NCBI GenBank assembly: GCA_000027065.2
Contig: FN543093.2
Coordinates: forward strand, 3,228,074-3,292,073
DNA from: Cronobacter turicensis z3032
GTDB taxonomy: Bacteria > Pseudomonadota > Gammaproteobacteria > Enterobacterales > Enterobacteriaceae
Length of the DNA: 64,000 nucleotides
Direction of reading: 5' to 3'
Each line of letters begins with the position of its first letter. The stretch's first letter is position 1. Positions 1 to 8,982 of the stretch are shown piece after piece. A program made the translations under genes and the position numbers. The notes under the pieces are model-generated. The model was not told where the DNA came from and ran no database searches. It saw only the letters and a program-made list of their open reading frames with translations.

Positions 1-42
1 GCAGTGAGAGTGTTTCTCTGTGTCTTATGGAAGGAATATAAA

Positions 43-828
43 ATGAAACTCTGTAATAATGTTATTATTCTGTCTATTGTATTAGGTAGCGTATCAGCAT
101 ATAGCTATGCGGATACAACAGTGACGGCACCGGGTCAATCAGTAAAATATACGCCTTTTACGACCGTCTATTTCGCGCCTCGCACACAGTACCATACCGC
201 CAGTGAAGGTTTTCTTCAGCGACTGATGCTGACAGGCGTGGTACAGGATCCAGACAGCATACTGAAAAATATGTACTGGAGTTTTGAAACGGATTCCGAT
301 CTCGGAAAGCACCTGAATCAGTGGAAGAGTAGCTATCAGGAAGTAGAGCTGAACAAACCTTTTCCACTCGGCCGTAGCCAATTTTTTCTTGAACCCGGCA
401 CCGTGTTTCACTGGGAGTCAGCAGGTTCCCGTATCGACCCCTATCTTGGAATAGGTTATCACTTCGATCCAACTTTCACGGGTGTCCTGCGTTACCGTTA
501 TAACCATCAGAATCATGACTCCCAGACCCTAAATGGGGACTGGGACGACTCTTCAGAACATCGTGTAGATTTATATATTACCAAATACTTTACACCCGAT
601 TTTTATGTGCAATATAACCCTACCTATTACAGCAAAGTACACAGTGATGAATTTAACTATGCGAATGGAAAAAATCACACTCTCCAGCATAATTTTATTT
701 TTAATTTTCATGCTACTACTCGATTTTATCCTTTCTTCGAATTGGGTTATCTCGATAAATACCAGGACGGAGATGACACGAAAAATGAATATCAAATCCG
801 CGTTGGATTCAGGTATAATTTAAATTAA
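43..828 (+). CDS. KdgM-family oligosaccharide outer-membrane porin
   Basis: A 261-residue protein with a signal peptide of about 22 residues (cleavage after SYA, before DTTVT) and then a chain rich in aromatic and charged residues in alternating patterns. That is typical of the 12-stranded KdgM/NanC barrels that pass acidic oligosaccharides through the outer membrane. The frame is open upstream of position 43, but the ATG at 43 has a GGAAGGA ribosome site at 29-35 and starts the signal peptide cleanly. It lies in AT-rich DNA beside a polysaccharide lyase, so its cargo may be lyase products. The family is seen from sequence character; the substrate is inferred. The chain ends RYNLN rather than in the usual terminal aromatic residue. 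Confidence 0.8.
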   Translation: MKLCNNVIILSIVLGSVSAYSYADTTVTAPGQSVKYTPFTTVYFAPRTQYHTASEGFLQRLMLTGVVQDPDSILKNMYWSFETDSDLGKHLNQWKSSYQEVELNKPFPLGRSQFFLEPGTVFHWESAGSRIDPYLGIGYHFDPTFTGVLRYRYNHQNHDSQTLNGDWDDSSEHRVDLYITKYFTPDFYVQYNPTYYSKVHSDEFNYANGKNHTLQHNFIFNFHATTRFYPFFELGYLDKYQDGDDTKNEYQIRVGFRYNLN

Positions 829-836
829 AAAAAGAC

Positions 837-1159
837 ATGAAAGAGCTTAGCTAATGAAATAATACAATCAATTCTATGTATGGTATGTCTGAGTGGCATT
901 GCTGTGATCTGCTCTGGTACGGCACAAGCTGCCTATCATTATATTTCCTGCAATACATCAGGCGTCCCCTCAGGAAAAGGAATCTTCGAGTATAACTATA
1001 CTTATAACAATAACGGAGGGTTTTTAATTATTTTCCCGTATTCAGGCGCAGTAACGAACGGTACAGTAATACGCTATAACCTGAGTTAATAGTGACAAAG
1101 CACGCCTGTTTCAGGTGGGTACTGGCAGCATTAATAACTCGCTGGTTTATAATTGTTGA
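837..1159 (+). pseudogene. Frame-broken small secreted protein, unknown family
   Basis: Three coding pieces in three different frames run end to end. The first, from ATG 837, reads MKELS and stops. The second, about 841-1089, carries the rest of a signal peptide ending GTAQA and a mature part starting AYHYISC. The third, 1085-1159, reads through ARLFQVGTGS to a final VYNC and a stop. Joined, they would give about 105 residues with a cysteine near each end of the mature part. I infer a former small periplasmic or secreted protein broken by two frameshifts. The family is not recognised. The 5' shift is less certain than the 3' one, since a non-ATG start in the middle frame is possible. Confidence 0.45.
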
Positions 1160-1212
1160 AAACGTTATGAGAGTGTGAAAAATCCGGTTAATACCCGGTG
1201 GCTAAAATAACT

Positions 1213-1240
1213 GGGGCCTGCATAAAGCGGTTGTGGCCCC
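1213..1240. terminator. Hairpin between porin remnant and lyase
   Basis: Six-base arms GGGGCC (1213-1218) and GGCCCC (1235-1240) with a 16-base loop. On the minus strand the hairpin is followed by AGTTATTTT, so it could end the lyase transcript. The long loop makes it weak. The same 11-base phrase AAAATAACTGG flanks it on both sides (1204 and 1245). Confidence 0.4.
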
Positions 1241-1278
1241 AATAAAATAACTGGCACAAGCCTGGATATCGAACCAGG

Positions 1279-3585
1279 TTAGCGCATAACAAGCTGACCT
1301 GACGCCCCATTCATTGACGACGTATCCACAGTTACACTTAATGTTTGAGCAACTTCATCAAATACAATCTGAATTTCTGGCGATTTGCTGACGACGCTGC
1401 TGACAGGCAGAGCGTTTAGAATAAATTGTATTTCTGACAGGCTTCGCGTTGGGTCAGAAAAGGCCATAATACAGTCATCGCCGACCTGCTGAATGAGTAT
1501 GGATCCCGATGTATTGGCCTGAACAAACTCAAGACTCCCGGGCTGATAAAAATTCCCTCCCCATACAGAATTATCTGTCAAAGCAATCGCCTGTTGGCGC
1601 TCATCATTATTAATGATGCGGACTGGTGGATTGGCTTGATAGCTCCGCGTCTGTTCAGGCGAGTAATTGGGCAAAATAGCGTAAGCTATCTTCTGCCCCG
1701 TGGGATATTCTCCATGAGGAACGCTGAGCGTGGCGTACTGTTGTATGACAAGAGTCTCACTTCCTCCATCATTGACCCATTGCCATGCTCCACTTCTGGA
1801 CACATTCTCAGCTATGAGGGGAACAGGCGCAAAAAAAACATATCCGAGAGGTGCCTGATTCACCTCATCGGTCAAAGTAGCAAAGGTAGCATTTTCAAAT
1901 TGTTGCATTGTTGACGCAGGAATAGTTATGCCGTTTACCTGAAGGGTCTGCGTTTCAGCATCGTTGAGCTGCCTGTTTTCAATAATTGACTCAACCGGGG
2001 CAGAATCTGAGCTGCTAATTCCGGCCACCAGAGCAATAATCTGATCGTCCAGCATGAACCATGATTTTACAGCTGACAGTGAGCTTCCTGTTACGCCCTC
2101 AAGATTGTAAATAAGACTGGCATGTCCTGTTATCCCATTACTGACACCACCGCACCAGTTACGCTCATCAGCATTGGGATAAAGTTGCCAGTCGGAAAGG
2201 ACACCGCTCATCCCATCGGTTAACGTACCCGGAAGCCGTAACATATTAACCGTCGGCCAGTAATTTTTATCAAACTGAGTACTGTTAGCGTTATAAATAT
2301 ATAACATTCCTGTACCGGTATACCATCCTTGCTTGTTCTCGCCATTCCCATATTCAAATGCAGTAATTTTATGAGAGAACAAGCTAAGTCCGCAGGCAAA
2401 AGTCCCTTTCTGATGAATCATCTGGCACATGGCAGCCAGCATTTTATTTTCATTCCGGTAGTCATTTTCAACAGGGATATCCGGATTATTCATCAATGCT
2501 CTCAACGTCTGGATTTGTGAGAGCGACAACCCGCGGTAATAATCTTCGTAAAACTTGTCAGAACTGATGGCACTTTTGACAAATGTTGCCCATGTGTACT
2601 GATAATCCGTTGAGGTATGCCTCCCGGAAATAAAATAAATATCATATAAAAGTACCCGTGCCACGCTATGTGCCGGTGATGTTTCTCGGCTGATCCCCCG
2701 TCCACGGGTCATATCAAAATCAATGTCACTGTACAATGTAGGAGCATAAGTCTCAGGGATAGTCGTATAAATATTTTCAACATTTGCCAGAGAACCAATC
2801 CATGATGTATTCGTTAAAAGAATGAAAATATCACAGGTTCTGCTTAGTAAGACCTCACCATAACCACCGGTATACGGCACGTTAGCATGCTGAATAAATG
2901 ACCCATCATGATAATATCCATCCCCATCGGTGACATATTCATATACGCTTCCAGCGTCGGTCAGGCCCTGTTGCACCCTGGTGTTATCCTGTGACAAAAC
3001 ACCGCTCAGCATTGCAATGAAGCATTTATCGAGTAGGTTCGCGCCAGTTTCCACCACACCAGTAGCCTTACGCACAGTCGGATCGGGAACAAAATAATTA
3101 ATTGCTGCAATACATGCCGAATTTAAAGCAGATGGGAGGTATGCAGACGACAGGCACAGAACATCGTTCAACGCTTCAGGTGAACCAATTTCCCAGTCCC
3201 ACCAGTTATCATATTCTTGCGCAATAGTAGTGTTGTAGCAATGCAGATTTACCCAGTCGACAGCATAAATGATAGCAGTCTGAAGCTGAGCTGAGAGATA
3301 AAAATCAGAGGCAGTAGTTTGCTCCTGTATTGCCATTTTTCGAATATTTTGCCACATCAGCGTAATCGCAGCCGAGCTTGAGGGCCAGTTTTTAGCATCT
3401 TCCCATAGCCAGGCAACGGAAGAATCTATATTCATCGTATCCCATATGCCTGTACCGGATGAATTAGACACCGCAGCATCCATCTGACTTACCTGAGCCA
3501 TCAGTTCAGTATCATCTGATGATACGGGTTCACCGGTCAGATTGGTACGCCAGTTCACCTGGCTTGTTTCAAAATCATTTTGCAT
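1279..3585 (-). CDS. Polysaccharide lyase family 8 (hyaluronate/chondroitin/xanthan lyase type), no signal peptide
   Basis: About 770 residues with the PL8 landmarks in order. Numbered from the first possible Met (3591) these are NWWDWEIG at 129-136, TGANLLD with catalytic Asn185, FIQH with His235, GGYG with Tyr244 and RGRGISR near 296-302. The Asn-His-Tyr spacings (50 and 9) equal those I recall for pneumococcal hyaluronate lyase. PL8 enzymes cleave uronic-acid polysaccharides by beta-elimination. There is no signal peptide: the chain starts with a polar stretch, which is unusual for the family. Two in-frame ATGs exist; the second (3585) lies 9 bases from AAGGAG, the first (3591) only 3, so I chose 3585. 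GC is well below the backbone, suggesting transfer. The exact substrate cannot be told. Confidence 0.88.
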   Translation of the reverse strand: MQNDFETSQVNWRTNLTGEPVSSDDTELMAQVSQMDAAVSNSSGTGIWDTMNIDSSVAWLWEDAKNWPSSSAAITLMWQNIRKMAIQEQTTASDFYLSAQLQTAIIYAVDWVNLHCYNTTIAQEYDNWWDWEIGSPEALNDVLCLSSAYLPSALNSACIAAINYFVPDPTVRKATGVVETGANLLDKCFIAMLSGVLSQDNTRVQQGLTDAGSVYEYVTDGDGYYHDGSFIQHANVPYTGGYGEVLLSRTCDIFILLTNTSWIGSLANVENIYTTIPETYAPTLYSDIDFDMTRGRGISRETSPAHSVARVLLYDIYFISGRHTSTDYQYTWATFVKSAISSDKFYEDYYRGLSLSQIQTLRALMNNPDIPVENDYRNENKMLAAMCQMIHQKGTFACGLSLFSHKITAFEYGNGENKQGWYTGTGMLYIYNANSTQFDKNYWPTVNMLRLPGTLTDGMSGVLSDWQLYPNADERNWCGGVSNGITGHASLIYNLEGVTGSSLSAVKSWFMLDDQIIALVAGISSSDSAPVESIIENRQLNDAETQTLQVNGITIPASTMQQFENATFATLTDEVNQAPLGYVFFAPVPLIAENVSRSGAWQWVNDGGSETLVIQQYATLSVPHGEYPTGQKIAYAILPNYSPEQTRSYQANPPVRIINNDERQQAIALTDNSVWGGNFYQPGSLEFVQANTSGSILIQQVGDDCIMAFSDPTRSLSEIQFILNALPVSSVVSKSPEIQIVFDEVAQTLSVTVDTSSMNGASGQLVMR

Positions 3586-3729
3586 ATTCATATACTCCTT
3601 TAAGAGATAACAGAACGTACAACCAGAAACAGATGCGCATTATCTCCCGGAATATAAGAACCATAATGAGATCCAGGTTCTTCGACTATTATTTAATTTT
3701 TCAGAACAAAAAAATATAAATGTCAAAAA

Positions 3730-3774
3730 ATTATAAAACTCAAATCTTTTTTCAGTCTGAAATAAAACGTTTCA
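3730..3774 (-). promoter_or_regulatory. Putative lyase promoter with palindromic operator
   Basis: On the minus strand TATAAT lies at 3730-3735. Its -35 position (about 3753-3758) touches a dyad at 3758-3774, TGAAATAAAACGTTTCA, whose outer arms TGAAA/TTTCA are perfect. The dyad resembles KdgR-type boxes (AAAC..GTTTCA), which would fit a pectin or uronate regulon. A TTGACA is also present at 3721-3726 but has no good -10. All of this is pattern reading; the regulator is a guess. Confidence 0.35.
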
Positions 3775-4035
3775 TTTATCTGACTTCGCAGGAAAGTTGA
3801 GTAGATAAGGTGTTGAAGAGGGGGGACAGGGAGGCCGTATAGAAAGTGGCTGCCTGTGCTGGGATGTAGCGCGCTGATTAATTTCTAACACTTCCGCTGA
3901 CTGCCAGAAGTGGACCTTGATAAGTCCGCACTACATTAATTAGAAGGGAGCGGGTCAAAGCTTATAGCTTGATGAGCATGATTTTCAATACATCATTAAA
4001 AAGGCAAAATTGACTATCTTTATAATCCTGCACCA
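3775..4035. other. AT-rich intergenic stretch, no gene seen
   Basis: No convincing coding frame. It holds a short perfect dyad, AAGCTTATAGCTT (3958-3970), and an imperfect one, GGACCTTGATAAGTCC, near 3913-3928. Two overlapping open frames on opposite strands (about 3962-4210 and 4010-4216) exist only because the following octamer repeat lacks stops; neither looks like a protein. Confidence 0.5.
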
Positions 4036-4091
4036 TTCCTGTATTCCTGTATTCCTGTATTCCTGTATTCCTGTATTCCTGTATTCCTGTA
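4036..4091. repeat. Tandem octamer TTCCTGTA, 7 perfect copies
   Basis: Seven uninterrupted copies of the 8-base unit TTCCTGTA, followed by a partial copy. A perfect short tandem array of this kind can gain or lose units by slipped-strand mispairing, and 8 is not a multiple of 3, so it would shift any reading frame crossing it. Here it sits between the lyase promoter and the guaA terminator, with no clear gene across it. Confidence 0.9.
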
Positions 4092-4173
4092 TTCACATTT
4101 ATACTTTGTTTTACATCAGTAGAAATGAGGTTTACCGTCAGGAACTGCGTTACATAGAAAACCATGAAACGCA

Positions 4174-4202
4174 TAAAAAAACCCTCTGTAAAAACAGAGG
4201 GT
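4174..4202 (-). terminator. guaBA operon terminator
   Basis: Arms ACCCTCTG (4181-4188) and CAGAGGGT (4195-4202) with a 6-base loop, followed on the minus strand by a run of seven T (complement of 4174-4180). A classic intrinsic terminator 45 bases past the guaA stop. Confidence 0.9.
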
Positions 4203-4246
4203 CGATTCACGTTTAATCGCTTATGAACGCGTCGGAAAGCTGCCGA

Positions 4247-5824
4247 TCATTCCCACTCAATGGTCGCGGGCGGTTTACCGCTGATATCATAAACTACACG
4301 GGAAATACCGTTGATTTCATTGATAATGCGGTTGGAAACGCGGCCCAGGAAATCGTACGGCAGGTGCGCCCAGTGAGCGGTCATGAAGTCGATGGTTTCT
4401 ACCGCGCGCAGCGAGACCACCCAGTCATATTTACGGCCGTCGCCCATCACGCCAACGGAGCGCACCGGCAGGAATACGGTGAATGCCTGGCTCACTTTGT
4501 CGTACAGATCCGCACGGCGCAGCTCTTCGATAAAGATAGCGTCGGCGCGGCGCAGCAGGTCACAGAACTCTTTTTTCACTTCGCCCAGAACGCGAACGCC
4601 CAGGCCCGGCCCCGGGAACGGATGGCGGTACAACATGTCGTACGGCAGGCCCAGCTCCAGACCAATCTTGCGAACTTCGTCTTTAAACAGCTCTTTGAGC
4701 GGCTCGACGAGGCCCATTTTCATCTCTTTCGGCAGACCGCCCACGTTGTGGTGAGATTTGATCACGTGCGCTTTACCAGTGGCAGACGCCGCGGATTCAA
4801 TCACATCCGGGTAGATGGTGCCCTGCGCCAGCCATTTCACGTCTTCCAGCTTCAGCGCTTCTTCATCGAACACTTCCACGAATACGCGGCCGATGGTTTT
4901 ACGCTTGGCTTCCGGCTCGTCGATACCCGCCAGCGCGTCAAGGAAACGTGCTTCCGCTGGAACGTGAACGATGTTCAGGCCAAAGTGGTCGCCAAACATG
5001 TCCATCACCTGCTCGGCTTCGTTCAGGCGCAGCAGGCCGTTATCGACGAAGACGCAGGTCAGACGGTCGCCAATCGCGCGGTGCAGCAGCATCGCGGTCA
5101 CAGAGGAATCCACGCCGCCGGACAGGCCCAGGATAACGCGATCGTTGCCCACCTGCTGACGAATGCGCTCAACCGCGTCGTCGATGATTTTCGCCGGCGT
5201 CCACAGCGCTTCGCACTCGCAGATGTCACGCACGAAGCGCTCCAGCATACGCAGGCCCTGACGGGTGTGGGTCACTTCCGGGTGGAACTGTACGCCGTAG
5301 AAACGCTTCTCTTCGTTCGCCATAATCGCGAACGGGCAGGTTTCGGTGCTGGCGACGGTCACGAAATCAGACGGAATGGCCGTCACTTTATCGCCGTGGC
5401 TCATCCAGACATCCAGCAGTGGGTTGCCGTCGGCGCTCAGCGCGTCCTGAATGTCGCGCACCAGCGCGCTGTCAGTTTTGACCTCTACCTGCGCATAGCC
5501 GAATTCACGCTCGTTAGAGCCTTCCACGTGGCCGCCGAGCTGCATCGCCATGGTCTGCATGCCGTAGCAGACGCCGAGTACCGGCACACCGGCGTTAAAG
5601 ACATATTCCGGCGCGCGCGGGCTGTTCTCTTCCGTGGTGCTCTCCGGGCCGCCGGACAGGATAATCCCGTTCGGATTAAAGCCGCGGATTTGCTCTTCCG
5701 TCACGTCCCAGGCCCACAGCTCGCAGTAAACGCCCAGCTCGCGCACGCGGCGGGCCACCAGTTGGGTGTACTGAGAACCGAAGTCGAGGATAAGGATACG
5801 ATGCTTATGAATGTTGTCCGTCAT
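4247..5824 (-). CDS. guaA: GMP synthase (glutamine-hydrolysing)
   Basis: 525 residues, the usual enterobacterial length. It converts XMP, ATP and glutamine to GMP in the cytoplasm. The N-terminal class I amidotransferase domain has the nucleophile in GVCYGMQ (Cys about 86) and the QFHPE histidine-glutamate pair. The ATP-pyrophosphatase domain has the P-loop SGGVDSS, and the C-terminal dimerisation domain ends IEWE. It is the second gene of guaBA, 66 bases after guaB. Its 3' end is a known integration site for genomic islands in other bacteria, and here AT-rich accessory DNA begins directly beyond it. Confidence 0.98.
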   Translation of the reverse strand: MTDNIHKHRILILDFGSQYTQLVARRVRELGVYCELWAWDVTEEQIRGFNPNGIILSGGPESTTEENSPRAPEYVFNAGVPVLGVCYGMQTMAMQLGGHVEGSNEREFGYAQVEVKTDSALVRDIQDALSADGNPLLDVWMSHGDKVTAIPSDFVTVASTETCPFAIMANEEKRFYGVQFHPEVTHTRQGLRMLERFVRDICECEALWTPAKIIDDAVERIRQQVGNDRVILGLSGGVDSSVTAMLLHRAIGDRLTCVFVDNGLLRLNEAEQVMDMFGDHFGLNIVHVPAEARFLDALAGIDEPEAKRKTIGRVFVEVFDEEALKLEDVKWLAQGTIYPDVIESAASATGKAHVIKSHHNVGGLPKEMKMGLVEPLKELFKDEVRKIGLELGLPYDMLYRHPFPGPGLGVRVLGEVKKEFCDLLRRADAIFIEELRRADLYDKVSQAFTVFLPVRSVGVMGDGRKYDWVVSLRAVETIDFMTAHWAHLPYDFLGRVSNRIINEINGISRVVYDISGKPPATIEWE

Positions 5825-5861
5825 TGACGCGTTTTCCAGAAAGTAGCTGATACAAAGTAAA

Positions 5862-5883
5862 CGCCCGGCGCGAACGCCGGGCG
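5862..5883 (-). promoter_or_regulatory. guaB-guaA intergenic hairpin
   Basis: Perfect 9-base arms CGCCCGGCG/CGCCGGGCG around a tetraloop that reads TTCG in the minus-strand RNA, a very stable hairpin. There is no T-run after it, so it is more likely an mRNA-processing, stabilising or attenuation element than a full terminator. Confidence 0.6.
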
Positions 5884-5890
5884 GGGAAAA

Positions 5891-7357
5891 TTAAGAACCC
5901 ATACGGTAGTTCGGAGACTCTTTGGTGATGGTCACATCGTGTACGTGGCTTTCCTGAATGCCCGCGCCGCTGATGCGCACGAATTCCGCTTTGGTGCGAA
6001 GCTCATCGATCGTGGCGCAGCCGGTCAGGCCCATGCAGGAGCGCAGGCCGCCCATCTGCTGGTGGATTATCTCTTTCAGACGGCCTTTATACGCCACGCG
6101 ACCTTCGATGCCTTCCGGCACCAGCTTGTCAGCGGCGTTATCGGTCTGGAAGTAGCGGTCGGAAGAGCCTTTGGACATCGCGCCCAGCGAGCCCATGCCG
6201 CGATAGGATTTGTAAGCGCGGCCCTGGTAGAGTTCGATTTCGCCCGGAGATTCGTCCGTACCGGCCAGCATGGAGCCGACCATCACGACGCTTGCGCCAG
6301 CGGCGATTGCTTTGGCGATATCGCCGGAGAAACGAATGCCGCCATCGGCGATAACCGGAATGCCGGTGCCTTCCAGCGCTTCAACCGCGTCCGCCACCGC
6401 GGTGATCTGCGGTACGCCCACGCCGGTCACGATACGGGTGGTGCAGATGGAGCCCGGGCCGATGCCGACTTTCACCGCGCTGACGCCCGCGTCCGCCAGG
6501 GCTTTCGCGCCTGCGGCCGTCGCCACGTTACCGCCGATGATTTGCAGATCCGGGTATTTCGCGCGGGTTTCGCGAATGCGTTGCAGCACGCCTTCGGAGT
6601 GGCCGTGGGAGGAGTCAATCAGCAGAACGTCAACGCCTGCGGCAACCAGCGCGTCAACACGCTCTTCGTTACCGGCGCCTGCGCCTACCGCCGCCCCTAC
6701 GCGCAGACGGCCCTGCTCGTCTTTACAGGCGTTCGGTTTACGTTCGGCTTTCTGGAAATCTTTCACGGTGATCATCCCGCGCAGGTGGAAACTGTCGTCC
6801 ACGACCAGCGCTTTCTCAACACGTTTTTCGTGCATTTTCGCCAGTACGACGTCGCGGGACTCGCCTTCGCGAACGGTTACCAGGCGCGCTTTCGGCGTCA
6901 TATAAACGCTGACGGGCTGGCTCAGGTCGGTCACGAAGCGCACGTCACGGCCGGTAATGATACCAACCAGTTCGTTCTCTTCAGTCACAACCGGGTAGCC
7001 AGCGAAACCGTTGCGCTCGGTCAGTTCTTTTACTTCGCGCAGGGTCGTGGTCGGCAGTACGGTCTGCGGGTCGGTGACCACGCCGGATTCATGTTTTTTG
7101 ACGCGACGGACTTCTTCAGCCTGACGTTCGATAGACATGTTTTTGTGGATAAAGCCGATGCCGCCTTCCTGCGCCAGGGCAATCGCCAGACGCGCTTCCG
7201 TTACGGTGTCCATCGCCGCTGAAAGCATCGGGATGTTCAGGCGGATGGTTTTGGTCAGCTGAGTGCTGAGATCCGCGGTATTCGGCAGAACGGTAGAGTG
7301 AGCGGGAACGAGGAGAACGTCGTCAAACGTCAGTGCTTCTTTAGCGATACGTAGCAT
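5891..7357 (-). CDS. guaB: Inosine-5'-monophosphate dehydrogenase
   Basis: 488 residues from the ATG at 7357 ([21 protein letters not shown]), which is exactly the E. coli start; the frame is open 18 codons further upstream but that part is leader. It oxidises IMP to XMP with NAD, the committed step to GMP. A TIM barrel is interrupted by two CBS domains (about residues 95-200). The catalytic cysteine lies in GPGSICTTR, and the flap motif RYF and the YKGR segment are present. First gene of guaBA. Confidence 0.98.
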   Translation of the reverse strand: MLRIAKEALTFDDVLLVPAHSTVLPNTADLSTQLTKTIRLNIPMLSAAMDTVTEARLAIALAQEGGIGFIHKNMSIERQAEEVRRVKKHESGVVTDPQTVLPTTTLREVKELTERNGFAGYPVVTEENELVGIITGRDVRFVTDLSQPVSVYMTPKARLVTVREGESRDVVLAKMHEKRVEKALVVDDSFHLRGMITVKDFQKAERKPNACKDEQGRLRVGAAVGAGAGNEERVDALVAAGVDVLLIDSSHGHSEGVLQRIRETRAKYPDLQIIGGNVATAAGAKALADAGVSAVKVGIGPGSICTTRIVTGVGVPQITAVADAVEALEGTGIPVIADGGIRFSGDIAKAIAAGASVVMVGSMLAGTDESPGEIELYQGRAYKSYRGMGSLGAMSKGSSDRYFQTDNAADKLVPEGIEGRVAYKGRLKEIIHQQMGGLRSCMGLTGCATIDELRTKAEFVRISGAGIQESHVHDVTITKESPNYRMGS

Positions 7358-7409
7358 GGGCAATATCTCAACCTGGGGTGAATGAGAACAGATAAAATAT
7401 TGCCGCGGC

Positions 7410-7440
7410 ATTATACAGAGCGTAACCGATTGCTTCTACA
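7410..7440 (-). promoter_or_regulatory. guaB promoter with PurR-like box
   Basis: TATAAT on the minus strand at 7410-7415. Upstream, AAGCAATCGGTTACGC (complement of 7420-7435) matches the PurR consensus ACGCAAACGTTTTCGT at 11 of 16 positions and overlaps the -35 region. The arrangement closely matches the E. coli guaB promoter as I remember it. Confidence 0.7.
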
Positions 7441-7527
7441 TTTTTTTGCGAAAAAAGGTTGCGATAGTCAGCGCGCAGGTTACTATCGATTGAATAACCC
7501 GCTGATTTAAAATTTGATCCAGCTCAC

Positions 7528-8901
7528 ATGCCGCTTACTCCGACACCCTCAATTTTTACCGTCAGCCGCCTTAACCAGAGCGTACGTCTGCTGCTTGAAC
7601 AGGAGATGGGCCAGGTCTGGATCAGCGGCGAAATCTCGAATTTCACCCAGCCCGCGTCCGGCCACTGGTACTTTACGCTGAAAGACGACACCGCCCAGGT
7701 GCGCTGTGCGATGTTCCGCAACAGCAACCGCCGCGTTACCTTTCGTCCGCAACATGGCCAGCAGGTGCTGGTGCGCGCCACTATCACGCTCTACGAGCCG
7801 CGCGGCGACTATCAAATCATCGTCGAAAGCATGCAGCCCGCCGGTGAAGGCCTGTTGCAACAGCGTTATGAACAGCTCAAGCAGCAGCTCGCCGCCGAAG
7901 GGTTGTTCGATCCGGCGCTGAAAAAACCGCTGCCCTCCCCGGCGCGCCAGGTCGGCGTGATTACGTCGAAAACCGGCGCGGCGCTGCATGATGTGCTGAA
8001 TGTGTTACGCCGCCGCGATCCGTCGCTGCCGGTGGTTATCTACCCCACCGCGGTACAGGGCGACGACGCGCCCGCGCAGATCGTGCGCGCCATTGAGCTT
8101 GCCAATCTGCGTGACGAATGCGACGTGTTAATCGTCGGGCGCGGCGGCGGCTCGCTGGAAGATTTGTGGAGCTTTAACGACGAGCGCGTCGCGCGGGCGA
8201 TTTTCGCGAGCCGCATTCCCATCGTTAGCGCCGTCGGCCATGAGACCGACGTTACCATTGCCGATTTCGTCGCGGATTTACGCGCGCCGACGCCGTCCGC
8301 CGCCGCCGAAATGGTCAGCCGCAACCAGCTGGAGCTGCTGCGCCAGGTGCAGGGGTTACAGCAGCGTCTGGAAATGGCGATGGACTATTCGCTGGCCAAC
8401 CGCCAGCAGCGTTTTACGCGCCTGCATCACCGTCTTGAGCAGCAACACCCGCAGTTGCGCCTTGCCCGCCAGCAGACGCTGCTGATGCGCCTGCGCCAGC
8501 GTATGGACAACGCGCTGGACAGCCGGATGCGCCAGGCCACGCAGCGTCAGACTCGCCTGACGCAACGCCTTAACCAGCAGCAGCCGCTGCCGCGTCTGCA
8601 CCGCGCCTCGGCGCGTATTCAGCAGCTGGAGTATCGCCTTGCACAGCTCGTCACCGCACGCCTGAGCCACACGCGAGAGCGCTTTGGCAACGCCATCACG
8701 CACCTGGAGGCTGTCAGCCCACTGGCGACGCTGGCGCGCGGCTACAGCGTCACCACGGCGCAGGATGGCAACGTGCTTAAAGCGACGAAACAGGTGCAGC
8801 CCGGCGATACGCTAACCACGCGGCTCGCGGACGGCTGGGTGGAAAGCGAGGTGCGCCAGATTACGCCCGCCAAAAAAACGCGCAAAAAGAAAACAGGATA
8901 A
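7528..8901 (+). CDS. xseA: Exodeoxyribonuclease VII large subunit
   Basis: 457 residues. Catalytic subunit of exonuclease VII, which degrades single-stranded DNA from both ends together with small XseB subunits. The N-terminal OB fold (about 20-110) contains [10 protein letters not shown]. The catalytic core has the [15 protein letters not shown] and SAVGHETD motifs, followed by a long coiled-coil rich in Gln, Arg and Leu (about 270-390) and a basic tail ending KKTRKKKTG. Divergent from guaB, as in E. coli. The ribosome site is weak; the start is chosen from alignment with the E. coli protein. Confidence 0.97.
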   Translation: MPLTPTPSIFTVSRLNQSVRLLLEQEMGQVWISGEISNFTQPASGHWYFTLKDDTAQVRCAMFRNSNRRVTFRPQHGQQVLVRATITLYEPRGDYQIIVESMQPAGEGLLQQRYEQLKQQLAAEGLFDPALKKPLPSPARQVGVITSKTGAALHDVLNVLRRRDPSLPVVIYPTAVQGDDAPAQIVRAIELANLRDECDVLIVGRGGGSLEDLWSFNDERVARAIFASRIPIVSAVGHETDVTIADFVADLRAPTPSAAAEMVSRNQLELLRQVQGLQQRLEMAMDYSLANRQQRFTRLHHRLEQQHPQLRLARQQTLLMRLRQRMDNALDSRMRQATQRQTRLTQRLNQQQPLPRLHRASARIQQLEYRLAQLVTARLSHTRERFGNAITHLEAVSPLATLARGYSVTTAQDGNVLKATKQVQPGDTLTTRLADGWVESEVRQITPAKKTRKKKTG

Positions 8902-8982
8902 ACCTCAGGGGCGCCTGTCTGGTCGCGAACTATACTGCAAGTGTTGGTTTTTTCATCGGCACTTGCCGTGTAAGGAGACCCT

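Noticed and set aside
4036..4091. CRISPR-like array
   Set aside because: Unit is 8 bases with no spacers; it is a simple tandem repeat.
3962..4216. Small open frames on both strands across the octamer array
   Set aside because: Open only because the repeat has no stop in those frames; they also run through the guaA terminator.
4223..5827. 534-codon open frame on the plus strand opposite guaA
   Set aside because: Mirror of guaA in GC-rich DNA; its His/Gln/Arg/Val-rich product is typical of antisense shadows, and guaA is unmistakable.
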